From Trichoplax sp. H2 (Eukaryota > Placozoa > Uniplacotomia > Trichoplacea): a stretch of DNA of 64,000 nt. The notes below the pieces were generated by a model. The model was not told the origin of the DNA and made no database searches. It saw only the letters and a program-made list of their open reading frames with translations. Every line of letters starts with the position of its first letter. Position 1 is the stretch's first letter. Of this stretch, positions 1 to 11,742 are shown piece by piece. The stretch spans positions 62,001 to 126,000 of the forward strand of contig NOWV01000030.1 of NCBI GenBank assembly GCA_003344405.1, in the 5' to 3' direction. Made by a program: the position numbers and the translations under genes.

Positions 1-660
1 GTTTCTACTGGGGAAATGCCATTTTTGTAGATTATCGATAGCCTTATTAGTAGCCAAGGCTTGGAGAACTAAGCCATCCATGATCATTACTTGCTTTATC
101 CTGTAGTATTGATCATGTTTGCTCGAACGGGAGAAACAAGATGGCTAAAATGGAGTCGGTGGCGAGCCGAATTTGGCTCATGGCGTCAAAAAGCAGCAAG
201 TCAACAGGATACAGGGGGTGCAGTCATGGATGATGGAGATTCCTTATTCGTTAGCATATCCAATACTCAGTCTCGAATCATTATGCAATTAGGGCAATTA
301 AGTTCAAGACTAAGGACGCCTAGAAGAAATCGCAGCGTGCAAGGATGGCGCAATGGCTACAGAAAATTGGCGACTGCACACGAGATGAAATCAACGTTGC
401 TCAAATCAATTCATCACGTGCACGATCGGTCTAAATGAAAGCAATCAAAATGAATATGGCGATTCAAATCAAGTGATAGCAAGTAATTTAATCATAATTC
501 AAGTATGGTAGTAAATATTGAAAACGTTCCAGCAATAGAATCGGCGATATCAATCGAACGAGCTGAGACCGGCCATGTACCAATTCGGTGCGCAACGACT
601 AACGGTGCAATTTTGAGATCGATGTTAGTTACTCGATATGGAAAACATGGCGTAGAAGAC

Positions 661-880
661 CGCTTTCTGTGCTATATTGCCCTTTCCTTTTTAATAGGCT
701 TGCAGCTTAGCCATCTTTCTGCATGTGTCAAGAATGATAGCGATGCAATTTTGGATCAATGTCCGCAACGCGATATGGAAAAACACGCATTAGAGGCTCC
801 GCTTTCTGTGCCATTTTTCCATTTGCTTACAGCTTAGGCATCTTGCTGCTTTCTACAAGTGTCAAGAATGATAGCGATGG
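661..880. repeat. Two-copy direct repeat, about 135 bp
   Basis: The word cgctttctgtgc starts at 661 and again at 800. The word gtgtcaagaatgatagcgatg occurs near 725 and again near 859. Between them the copies are diverged but alignable. No coding function is seen. Confidence 0.6.
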
Positions 881-1190
881 GATCAAGTTTCAGTGCTGTC
901 ATTGGAATGATTGAGTAATGCACAATAATTGCAAATTTATGATTGTCAACATGTTTGTTGAGCAGATACGGTGTAGTACACAGAATCATGAGCAGGAAGC
1001 GACAAGGCTTTCTGCTCGTTACTATTCAAGAAGAAGTTCCCTAGTCAAACCGAGGTCTTTCTTAGTATGTTTGAACGACTTGGATTCACAAGATTGCACC
1101 ATTTCTACCTGATTTCTACAGTATTGATTTTGTTTTATCTAGAATGGAGTACTCGAACTAAACTACAGTATAGTGCACTGCTGACAACCA

Positions 1191-1790
1191 AGCATCAAGT
1201 TAAAATGGCTTCCCAATGACAGGATAACACAAACATGTTTCATTGCTTTCCAAGGAATGGTGGGTAAACTCAAACGAGACTTCAAATTTCCAATAGCCAC
1301 CTTGGATATATAGCAACTGTTTTTCTCTGTAGTACGATTGTGCAGCTACTTGCTAGTCTTGATATTTTGCAATCACTAACATTTTTGAAGGCAGATTTCA
1401 CACTCTGCCAACGACTTTGTCTTGTCTACAGCTGAATGCTCTGAGGAAAGGTTACTCGAGCAGCAAGCTAAAATGGCTTCGCAATGACTGGATAACAGAA
1501 CCAGATTTCATTGATTTCCAAGGAATGATGAACTCAAACGAGTATTGATATCTCCAATAGCCACCTTGGATATATATTAAACAAGTGTTTTTCTCTTTAG
1601 TAGGATTGTACAACTATTGCTGGTCTTGAAATTTTGCAATCACTAACATTTTAAGGTAGATTTCACACTTTGCTAACGACTTTGTCTTGTCCACACCTGA
1701 ATACTCTGAGGAAAGGTTGCTCAGCTATTACGCATTGCAAATAACGAAGCATCAAGTTAAAATAGCTTCCCAATGAGAGGATAACAGGGA
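1191..1790. repeat. Tandem repeat, about 270-bp unit, 2 full and 1 partial copies
   Basis: The landmark taaaatggcttcccaatga starts at about 1201, 1469 and 1758 (with substitutions). Copies 1 and 2 also share ccaatagccaccttggata, ttttgcaatcactaacattt and aacgactttgtcttgtc in the same order. The third copy is cut off after about 30 bp. There is no open frame through the unit, so this is non-coding local duplication. Confidence 0.8.
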
Positions 1791-2134
1791 TCAACTTCGA
1801 TGTTGTGCTACTGCCATTGAAAGCTTTCTTGCGACGTCTATATTGCTTTCATCATCGTTTGTTAAATGTTGCATCGTATCGTATAAGACTGTAAATGCAG
1901 CAATATCATCATTAGGGGAAGCATCCTAATATAGTTATGAAATACTCTACAGTTATACGACAGCAGACTCAGAACGACTGAGTTCGTAAATTATACGACT
2001 AGAAACTCGGACAAGTATGGAATACACTTGGACATAAATGGAGCCTACCATCCTATGAATTGATGTGCCAAATCCGTTATTGCAACGGGTATTTACTGCT
2101 AGTTTCTATAAAATAGTACACTGCTAGTGCGATT

Positions 2135-2290
2135 TGTAGCATCTTGTACTACATTACTCGCTAGATGCAATTACTACCAAAAATATAACCTAGCGTCCAT
2201 TGTAGCATCTTGTACTACATTACTCGCTAGATGCAATTACTACCAAGAATATGACCTAGTGTCCATTGAAGCATCTTGGAGCTACATAAC
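2135..2290. repeat. 66-bp tandem repeat, 2.3 copies
   Basis: The units run 2135-2200, 2201-2266 and a partial copy from 2267. Each begins tgtagcatcttg (tgaagcatcttg in the last). Because 66 is a multiple of three, an open frame (2127-2345, +) survives by chance and shows a repeated peptide. It should not be read as a gene. Confidence 0.8.
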
Positions 2291-2646
2291 CCGCAAGATA
2301 GAAACTACTGTAAGATGGAGTTTCTATAAAGACAATATAAATTGATTTTAATCCAAGCATAGTACTGCACATACCAGTACATGGTAGGATAGCTAGCTGA
2401 TAATCAAGACTATCGTAAATCGTGAATTTTATTGCATCATGAATAGAACAACTGTTGCAATAATAAAGGTTTGCTAATATGCAGCTAAGATAGACCAAGA
2501 TTAATAACTCAGTTTCTATTTTTCAGTAAAAATGTTGCAATTCTGAATCATCAAAAACGTAGGTAAGAAGAAGCATCTTGTCCAAATAGTCTTGTCAATC
2601 TTGCTATCACAGAAAGAGTATTCACAATAAAAAAGTACTACAGTAA

Positions 2647-5600
2647 TTATCGACGATGTTTCTGGTTTGGTTTCCTTTTTTTCTTCTTCGACTTATCATG
2701 GCTATCAAGCTTTCCTTTTGTAGGGATAGGTTTGTTTGGTTTCCATTTTTTCGTCTTCGACTGATCATCGCTATCAAGCTCTCTTTTTGTAGGAGTAGGT
2801 TCAGTAACAGTCTCTTGTTCTAAAACTGCTTCATCTGTGGAATCTTCTGTATCCGTCAAATTATCTATAGTTGATATAGAGGATTAAATGCAGTCACAAA
2901 GAGAAAATCAATCCATAAACTAGCATCGAAATTAAGTTAGAATTCTACCCTATATAGGTACACCTGTGAATCTGCATGCCTGTTAAATGTCTATCATCTA
3001 TTTATCACTCTGACTGTACTGGAATAGGATCAATGCTGTAAAGACTATACATGGACACCCGTATAATCCATGTACAACCACGGCATATTAAATTCAATTG
3101 GATGGATGCTCAAGATCATTGTATGATAGGGACTAGCATAACGTGAAAGTAAAAATAATTGCCTTTTCTTTCTTACAATACACACCTTCCTTAGCAGGTA
3201 TAAGATTGGACAATTTCTTAAATTTAGCTACAAAAAAGCCATCCATATTATGTTCATGAGGGTAATATCGCCTTGTTAGTTTTAAAGTAGGATGAAAGCG
3301 ACGCTCTTTAAACCTATCAACATTTTGATCACAAAAGTTAATGCAGTTAATTGTTGATACTACGTACATACAGCACCAATTCGAACAGACATAATAAAAA
3401 AGTATAATTACTTCGTAAATCCCTCTCTACCAAATTCCAATCCAGTGGATACTAATTTTACAGATCGGCGCTTCAAGGCGTAATCCACTACCCATTCATC
3501 TTCTTCTACCTGAAAAGTACATTATTGATTTAAATTAAATTACAAAAAAGGCCCACTTATTACTATCCAAAATATAATAAACTTAAATAATTCATTTATG
3601 AACAGCAATTTAATATCATTACCATTATAGAACAAGTACAATAAACGATATATCCTCCAGTAGATGATCTTGCATCAACCGAGTCAATGGCCGACAATAA
3701 TAATTCCTTTTGAATGTGAGAGCATCGTAATATGTCTTTTTCACTCTGTAAGTAAATAAACCATACGCATAAGAAAATGACAGCATATTTTTTAAACTAA
3801 TTCTAGTGATAGCATAGAAACACCTTATTCGATTTAACGGAAGCATCCTTAGAGATTACACCTGTACCACTACATGGAGCATCCAGTAGTACCCTATCGA
3901 ATCCTCCAACAATCTAAAAAAGGATTTTTCTTATTAAATAGCATAACTTCATTTTTGGAATTTGACACTATTGCTAGTACCTTTGGAAATTGTCGTCCAT
4001 TTTCACTACATACGATAGTGTTGACGACACCTGCCAAACAGAACACAATTTAGTATTACGAACTCCACTATTCAACTGATTATATTATTTTATTCCACCT
4101 AATCGATGAATATTTGCCGTTAAAGCCTTGCATCGTTCTTTATTAACATCATTCGCTACAATCATTCCAGTATTTTTCATCAAGGCAGCTAGAGGTATGA
4201 AATAGGCCACATATGAAGTTGAAATAATCATAATACAATCAATACGAATTGATCACACAGTTCAAAATACCAATATATGTAGTCTTGCCACCAGGAGCTG
4301 AACACATGTCAAGTACTTTTTCATTCGGTTGCGCTGCTAACGCCATTACTGGTAACATAGACGAAGCCCCTTGAAGCATGTAATGCCCAGCGAGATATTC
4401 CGGAGTTGCACCTACAATTATGCAAGAAATTAAATGTAACGTGTGAATAGCCCCTTCAAAGAATGCTCAGCAAGCCAGTACCTATCATCGCATTATTCAA
4501 GAAGTAGTATAGTATACTAGTTCAGAAATTATTCAATAATTACCGATCGGTACTGGAGAATCAAATACAATCAGTCCTACTTTAGACCATTCACCAATTG
4601 GATCTAAGTTGACACCACGGTTGATAAGAGCCTGTAGTAATAAATTTATTTTTAAATTTATACTCAGGTATATTATCTACAATGAAGATAGACGATAAAT
4701 GCAACTCATGAATTTTGTATGACAGAATACCTGTGCAAGATCTCTACGTCTCGATTTTAACGTGTTAGTACGTATAGTTACAGGTCGCTCAACTTCATTC
4801 GCTTCTAGAAATTCGATCAACTACAAAAGATATTTCGTTACTGTTAGTGCTGTGCAAGTGTACATTAAGTCTCCCACAGAGTAGCATAAAAATGAATGGT
4901 AACACTCTAAATAATCAAGCTGCGTAAAAGCATTACTTCTTTAATATCGAATAAATCCGTAAACTTCTGCATGAGGTAATCATTGTAGTTATAGTAATTC
5001 GCCAAATCGTGCCTAAGTAGATCAAGATAGTCTTTCCGCTTCCTAAATAAAGACTCGGAGTTATTAAACTATTGTGACTTCCCGAATGAACCATCACGAT
5101 CGATTACCTTTCAGGGTCCCTTAATCTTTTAAAATTGCCTAAAACGGCGATGGTATCTTTGATCCGTTGATGGACCAACTGCAAATCAGGAGGTTCAAGG
5201 CGTGGACTTATGTTAAGCATAAACTATTTATTCATGTAGTTCACTACTCATAGCAAAAATAATAACAGCTTTAAAGGATATTTTCTTTTTCAATTTCCTG
5301 GCCACTAGGCAAGACAAAAACTTCTGACTGAGCAATGTTGGTTTTCAGTTCTTCTTCTGCTAATTTCCTGAATAATACAGTGAAGGAAGAAACGTAAGAT
5401 TTGACTATCTTACAGCTCTTTATAAATCGTTGATAGTTTTCCACCTGTTTCTAGATAATTTTTTATCTAGTTTTTGGGAAGCTTTTTCAATGGGTAGAAG
5501 CTATTAATAAATAAATAAAAAGGTATTTAACATCCAGATTGATAATTGTACTTTCATAATATCATTTATGCTAACATCATCTTCAGAGTCATCATCGCTA

Positions 5601-6655
5601 TATTCGGACTCGTTAGTGTCACTTCCATTAAGGCTTGCTTCATCAGGTAATTCTTCCGTCTCAGGCAACTCATCGAATTCATCGGGCTATTTATAGAAAT
5701 AAATGAACAATCAATTCCAGTAATTGAAGGCTGTCCTAAAATCGTTCGGAGTAAAATTTCTTACAATCGCTTCATCGGAATCTTTATCACTTTCAGCATC
5801 ATTCTCTGCTGCTAACTTTAGCCATTCTGCATTTTCGTCACTAAAGGGACTTTAGAAATTATCTTTTTTGAGTATGTGATATTGACGTTCTCGAAGATAC
5901 ATTAAATTATAATTGTTCATGTTTATTTAAAGATATCTACTTACTTTGCCTTTAATGGCATCTTGGGGGACAGCTAATGGAATGCACGTGTTTCAGAATC
6001 ACATGTAGATATTTAAGAAATATTACTACCAACAGGCATAAAAATTTAAAGTGATATTGCTAGTACATCCTTACATACCTCTAATTCTTCCAAATTCTCA
6101 TCTGTATAAACGAAATATAAGTAATTATAGTATCCATATTATTAAAGGATCAATAACGTAGATTGATAAATGAATAGAGATAGACAATAAGGTCATCGTT
6201 AAGACTGTATAATTTATGCATGGTATGATAAAGTTAGAATTAGAACGTAAAGTGGTATATTTAAGATTTGAGAATGATAGCAATGCTATTAACAGTATAA
6301 CATTAATAATTTAAAATTATTTACTTGAGTAGATTCACTATATTAATTTTGATACTACAGAGCCGGTATTACAACAGAATTACTAACCGCTATCTTGCGC
6401 CACAAGTTCTTGATTTTTTCGGTTAAGATTACTACGTGCATAAAGATATAATTATAAATGTCAACGTCAACATTTTTAATATCTATTTTAAAATCATTCA
6501 AGTATTGAACATAATAGATTCATAACAAATCTTTAAATTCTTGTACCTCGATGGTATGGCAGATTGCTTTTTCCGAGAGACCTTGGTATCTGGTAAGATA
6601 AAGTAGAAATTAGTTGCAAAGACATCTTTTGTTGATCATAACTTTTTACACTCAT
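2647..6655 (-). CDS. NOP2: NOP2: 25S/28S rRNA cytosine-C5 methyltransferase (NOL1/P120/NSUN1)
   Basis: This is the nucleolar Nop2/NSUN1 rRNA m5C methyltransferase, needed for large-subunit maturation. I joined about 21 exons in consistent phase into about 603 residues. From 5' to 3' they are 6652-6655 (tentative), 6547-6589, 6388-6431, 6079-6101, 5945-5973, 5765-5840, 5552-5686, 5445-5500, 5282-5367, 5108-5201, 4937-5042, 4731-4820, 4544-4631, 4271-4411, 4099-4188, 3981-4030, 3824-3913, 3623-3745, 3412-3509, 3186-3313 and 2647-2864. The layout is a basic N-terminus, an acidic stretch, the LLPIEKA motif, then the catalytic domain. That domain shows the SAM loop CSAPGGKT, motif [10 protein letters not shown] and the catalytic-cysteine motif YCTCSI, followed by [27 protein letters not shown]. 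The C-terminus is lysine-rich, as in animal NOP2. The intron 5202-5281 is AT-AC. The first coding exon (only ATGA) is a guess; everything from 5.5 kb to the stop is secure. Confidence 0.95.
5202..5281 (-). other. U12-type AT-AC intron within NOP2
   Basis: Read on the minus strand, the coding frame ends at ...GAAA, and no GT donor lies where homology requires the exon to end. The next bases are ATATCCTTT, the full minor-spliceosome 5' splice site. The intron contains ATGCTTAAC, which matches the U12 branch consensus TTCCTTAAC at 7 of 9 positions, with the branch A 11 nt from the end. It finishes in TCCAC. Joining the flanks restores phase and gives ...EIEKE-S-LEPPDLQ, which aligns with human NOP2. 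All other introns I rebuilt in the window are GT-AG. Confidence 0.88.
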
Positions 6656-6779
6656 TTCCACGTGCGATCTACAGTACTACCATTGAATGCAACGCCGAAG
6701 CAGCTGTACATTATTAATGTTAGAATTAGCTTAATCAGTGATTGTACGGTAGATGATTAGGATACGCGTAGTATCAAAG

Positions 6780-7430
6780 TATCGAAAATTTTTGGATGTG
6801 TGCTTAAGCCATACATTCATTTCAGATGATACATAAGCTTTAGGATTAACTTTTAATGCCTTTAGAAACTCATGAGTTAATTAATTATACGTATGCAATG
6901 CTACTACTGTTGGTTTTCCTGGTATTTATACACGAGGCTGCATGTATTCACAAATAGCTCATTCTGATCTGAGAGAATACCAGTTTACTATGGTGTACCA
7001 GTGAGACCTTTTACATAATGTCCTGAATCTCCTGATCGTCATCGCTTTTTCTTTGAACAAAGAGGTGATACATTTATCTTCATAAATCTACTATTCATTA
7101 GCAAATCATTATAAAATTTTTAGCAATATACGAACACTGGGAATCAATGATGTTGGCCCTAGCGATATGCATTCATTGTAGATGATGCATAAGATGCAAA
7201 ATTAATCTATAATGCTTTAAGAAACTCATGAACCAATTCACTATACATATGCACTGTTACTAAAGTTGATTTTCCTGGTATTTATAGTGGACTGTATGCA
7301 TTGATAAATAGCTCAATAAGATCGGAATGAGAAAATGTATACCAGTTTACTATGTTGAGACCTATTACATGCTCGTAATGTCCTGAATCTCCTAATGATC
7401 ACCGCTTTTAACTCTATGGTTACTACTGTA
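6780..7430. repeat. Two-copy direct repeat, about 350-bp unit
   Basis: Blocks shared in order by about 6810-7090 and about 7160-7420 include gaaactcatga, ttttcctggtatttata, agtttactatg, gagacct and tgtcctgaatctcct. The word agcaatatacgaacac follows the first copy near 7123 and occurs again near 7574. Copies are diverged, with no open frame. The repeat sits between the divergent NOP2 and SFT2D3-like genes. Confidence 0.65.
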
Positions 7431-7439
7431 GTCCATCTA

Positions 7440-8826
7440 TGAAGGATATTAGATCGACAATTTATACTGCTAAATATAAGGTACTATAGAAGTGGTACAT
7501 TCATCATCATCATCAATCTATTGTTCATTCTACAGTATATTAGCTCATATTGTAGCATGCTCTTGTAAAATTTCCAGCAATATACGAACACCTGAGATTA
7601 GAAATTGAATGTCAATTACGCATATAGCCCGTTTCAACGGTGCTTTGATTGACCAAGAAGTCCTAGCAGTGAAATCTAAATCTTTGCTGTACATGTGGCA
7701 ACTCGATGAAAAATTGAATGAACGCAACGTAGTGGATTCGCTTTTGATCTCTAGTTGTGGCTCGATTTAATTGATTAGACTTCGATTTAAAATACGCCAC
7801 TACCATCTAAATCGGTTTGCCATTATACTGTACAAGAAACTTTGGCTGCAAAGTACAGCAATGTAGCAGCTAAGGACAGCGAACATGTTGCCCTCAACCG
7901 AGATAATGTGCACTATACGATACTGTAGGAAGACTATAGACGACGAGCAACTACACTTGCAGTTTATCTAAGATTTTGTGTCCTTCTAGGTATAACTATC
8001 ATTCATTGCACAAGCCTAGCCAAGTTTATTGCATGATCTTGTACACCTTTCACTGCGCTACCTTGTGCACATTCTCAACATACCTTGACGTTGATTTTTG
8101 TTCTTGGCCTTGAAAACTTTGCTATCTGCTGGATGCTTTTTGCTTTTCATTTTGCTGCCTTTAGCTAGTGTCTTATCCTTCATTCTTGACTAATGATCCA
8201 AGGCAGATAGGATATAATGAGATTGCAATATCACTTATTTCTACAGGTAGCAGCGATCACTTTGCATTCGATGAGCAAAATCAATCACCATCAGGTTGGT
8301 CAATGACTGAGTCAGACTGATGATTTTGAAGCTCCAGCGCAGGTTCTACTATGGCAACGGGTCCGAAACGTCAGGCGCTGGACCAGCAGCCAACGTTCCA
8401 GACCGGTGATGCTGGACAGTTGACTGGCAAGCCTAGGCGAACCAATAGCTTCAGTATGGATGTGGACGCCTGACCAAGTTGGTACCCTACTCTAGAGTAC
8501 ACGTGTTACCGGTGTACGGTAGAACTTGATCGCAGGCCTTTGATACTGTATAGTATAGTCTAGAGTAGAGCATGAGACCTGTAGTAGCACTTCTTGTACA
8601 GTAGGGTACGTCATCGTATTTGTCATGTTGTAGTCCGGTGATACTATTGCAGTAGAGCTACGCAGGTAAGCGATACAGCGACAAGAAACAGTATGAATCA
8701 CCGTTGATAAAGTGTAGTATCCACAATCAGAACAATTAGGGGCCAGGCGTCGGTTCGGTTCGGTTCGGTTACAGTAGGTTAGGTGAGCGAGCTAAGACAC
8801 ATTAATTCATTAATTAATTATATATT
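7440..8826. other. Head-to-head intergenic region, NOP2 / SFT2D3-like
   Basis: No supported exon was found. The stretch probably carries the promoter and 5' UTR of the SFT2D3-like gene. Two small structures are visible: 10-bp inverted arms gtaccctact (8482-8491) and agtagggtac (8600-8609) enclosing about 108 bp, and a (GGTTC)n microsatellite near 8752-8771, about 55 bp before the start codon. Confidence 0.5.
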
Positions 8827-11742
8827 ATGGCTGCTACTGCGGTTACAATTACAGCTGGATCCTTCTCCAATCTATTCCCTACGCCAACTGTCCATGCTAG
8901 TGATGTTTTGCCTTCCAAAGATGAAAATTCCGATGAAAACACGTCATTTATGTCCGGAGAGTGGCTCAAAACAACTCAGCAAGATCCCATATTGCCATCT
9001 TTGGTAAACGATGCTGCACTTCTTCAAAACATTGCGCGTATTTTATCTTTCTAATGTTGTATGCATGCATTCAATAACTTAACTTGAGAATTCATCGAAG
9101 TGAGCTTACAGTACTATAGATCGTGTTACAGAGATGAGAGAACCTACTGAATGGATAGTTTTTGACTCTTTGCCTGTAGATAATTCATTATTGATTATTT
9201 GATATACTGTATATATGTCTCTCTCTATATATATTCGTATAAATAATTAATTAATCAATATATGCTGACTATACTGTACGGTATATTGACCGTAATCGTA
9301 TATACTCGTATTTTCTTTATTTCCAAAGTTGTGCGTATCCACTTGTTACTGTATATTGAACTTGAGAATCAATTGTAATGAGCTGAAAGTACCATTGATC
9401 GTGTCATAGAGACGAGAGCCAGCTGAAAGGATAGTTTTCTACTCTTTAAACTGTAGACTGTCTATGTATACGTATTTATGCGGACTATACAGCACGATAA
9501 ACTATAAAATGACTCTACCATTCTCAGGTGTGCAAAACTGGAAAGTTTCCACGTATTACAATCAGAATATCATAAGTTGAGCTTATAGTATGTAGCCAGG
9601 CGTAACCTACTTCGATGCAAATGATATACGATAAAAACTTACTGTACAATTTGATCCTATCATACTGTATATCACCAGATACAGTAGTCAATGACTGTTC
9701 ATCACACCTGACAACTCCTAAACTACGTATTTTATCAATTCTTTACCGTTGATAATCTCTGTACATGCCTGTTTCTGTACAAGTCTAATTTGCAACGACG
9801 AAAAGTAGAACTATTACAGAAAACTGAACACTACGAGCCTACGGTAGAGTACTGTCAGGTTTGTCCTCCCTGACATCTGTCTACAGTATAACTCTAAATA
9901 CTGACAGTCTCTTAGAATTAGCGTTAAAAGCCATTAAACAATCAACAATAGGATTGTATGGAGCACTGGAACACCACTAGTCTCTCTTTTTAGACAAAAC
10001 TTAACCTAAACTTTATCGAAAAACAAATCAATTTTTACGTAAACGTTACTTATCAGTACTTAGATAGACAATATTGTAAGACTATGAACTTATCTATACA
10101 AGAATGTATTATGTCATAGATAACGGTGTTTTTAACAAATTCCGAAGGATGTTATCTGACGAAAAGAAGATAACCATTCGTTGGTGAAAGTCACTTCGTG
10201 ATAACTGCTAAATCTTATTCCATAGACATCGTTCACCTGCTATGAATACTCTAGCTACAGAATGATGTGCAATGACTATAAAACAGTAGATAATGCCTAT
10301 TAGAAATTTATTAGGGAAAATTTTGATCTGGAATAAAGGTTATATTCTCACTGCTGTTTATAAATAGACATATAGAACTCGGATAGTTGTAATTTGACCA
10401 GATTATGTGTCATTATACGAATAGAAGGTGTAGTACTATTATTGTCAGCATACGCATATCTACTCTATTGCGGTATGCATTAGCGTCCTTAAGTAGTTTT
10501 GAGTGCATATATACCTAATGAAAATATTGAATTACAGTACCAATATCTGTACTTGTAATTTGCATTTAAGCTTACCAACAGAAACAATTTTACAAAAAAC
10601 TCTTGCTATCTGTCTACTTGTAATGTGCTTCCTTATGAATAGCTATGATGATTGTAACAATTTATAATTTCTTTACTTAATTGATTTCATGGCCATTTAA
10701 AAATCATCTTCCGGGTGAATGCAGACCAAAACTCAGCGTTTGATGGGTTTTATCTTTTGCTTATCCGCTGGCTTAGTCTGTTTTCTCATGGTAAAAAGCT
10801 AACGATTTATTATTTACTATTACTATGATTTATACGCATTATTCAATCAACATACAGTAGGATCATTTTACTGTATCGTCATTTTTGATAAGTAATTCAT
10901 TGTTGTTGCAGCTCCAGCTGTTCCTCACTAGCTATAAAGGTAATACATGCGAGCTATTTTCCTATAGGCTGCCTTCCTGATGCCATTTCTAGTTCTTCGA
11001 GCAAGAAAATTTGCTCTATTATTCACCTTAGGTAGTTTATTTACGATAGGAAGGTAGGTAAAAGAGCGCCGAATGTCAAATAGGGAATATAGAAAGTTAA
11101 TTAAATAAGCTGTTTCTAATTTGTTTCTAATCCCAATAAGATTAACTACACTAATGTTATCATTAATACGTAACTCATATTTTGAATTACTCTTAGTTTC
11201 TCTATGCTATGGGGACCTGTAAACCATCTTAAGCATTTATTTTCCTCGGAACGATTGACGTTTACGCTAACCTACTTTCTATCACTTTTTGTTACGCTAT
11301 ACGCAGCATTAATCGTAAGTAAAGTCTGTAGTACATGATTAAGATTTCAAGAGATGAGACATGATTGCTTTCGAACTTAGGTCAGAAGCACAGTGATGAC
11401 ACTAACTTTTGGCATAATTCAAATTATAGCATTGACATGGTATGTAGGTATTTATGTGATCAAGGTCGCGGTATAGTTTTGTATTCGAGTATTTAATATC
11501 AATTACGGCTTGTACCCGTATTCATGTCAAGATGAGGGCACGTAGTTCATTATATACTGTATAAATTAAAATCCTGTATTATATGCATGTGCCATTTGTG
11601 ATTGTCATTTGATCGTATTATTTATGTTTATTTTAGGTACGTAAGCAGCTATGTGCCTGGTGGCCTTACGGCGTTAAAATTGATGTCCAAAATATGTTCA
11701 TCGTGTATGACAAAATCGGTCAAGTCAACTATATCTGTATAA
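8827..11742 (+). CDS. SFT2 domain-containing vesicle transport protein (SFT2D3-like)
   Basis: This is a four-pass membrane protein of the SFT2 family, implicated in fusion of endosome-derived vesicles with the Golgi. Six exons join in phase: 8827-9003, 10725-10790, 10968-11053, 11197-11314, 11381-11439 and 11637-11742, giving 203 residues. The N-terminal cytosolic segment is about 58 residues and ends in LPSL, which joins TKTQRLMGF at the first membrane helix. Further family marks are LVLRARKFALL, MLWGPVNHLKHLF, FGIIQIIALTW and SSYVPGGL. The LRARKFALL block and the LPS..QRL junction favour SFT2D3 over SFT2D1/2, and the length fits (human SFT2D3 is about 215). Intron 1 is unusually long for this gene (1.7 kb). 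The start is the first ATG in the open exon; an extra upstream exon cannot be excluded. Confidence 0.88.

Larger units (their letters stand above)
1..2646. other. Gene-free region with local direct repeats
   Basis: I found no exon with recognisable homology on either strand. Short open frames occur (for example 91-438 and 505-837 on +), but they have no family resemblance and overlap repeated sequence. The stretch holds three separate repeat families, described individually: a pair near 661-870, a roughly 270-bp tandem array near 1191-1790 and a 66-bp tandem repeat at 2135-2290. It lies downstream of the 3' end of NOP2, which is on the minus strand, so part of 2400-2646 may carry that gene's 3' UTR and polyadenylation signals. 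Confidence 0.6.

Noticed and set aside
91-837. Two plus-strand frames at the left end as genes
   Set aside because: No homology, one overlaps a direct repeat, and no neighbouring exons extend them.
8752-8771. (GGTTC)n as a telomere-like or interstitial telomere repeat
   Set aside because: Only about four copies, and the unit is not the animal TTAGGG repeat. Treated as a microsatellite.
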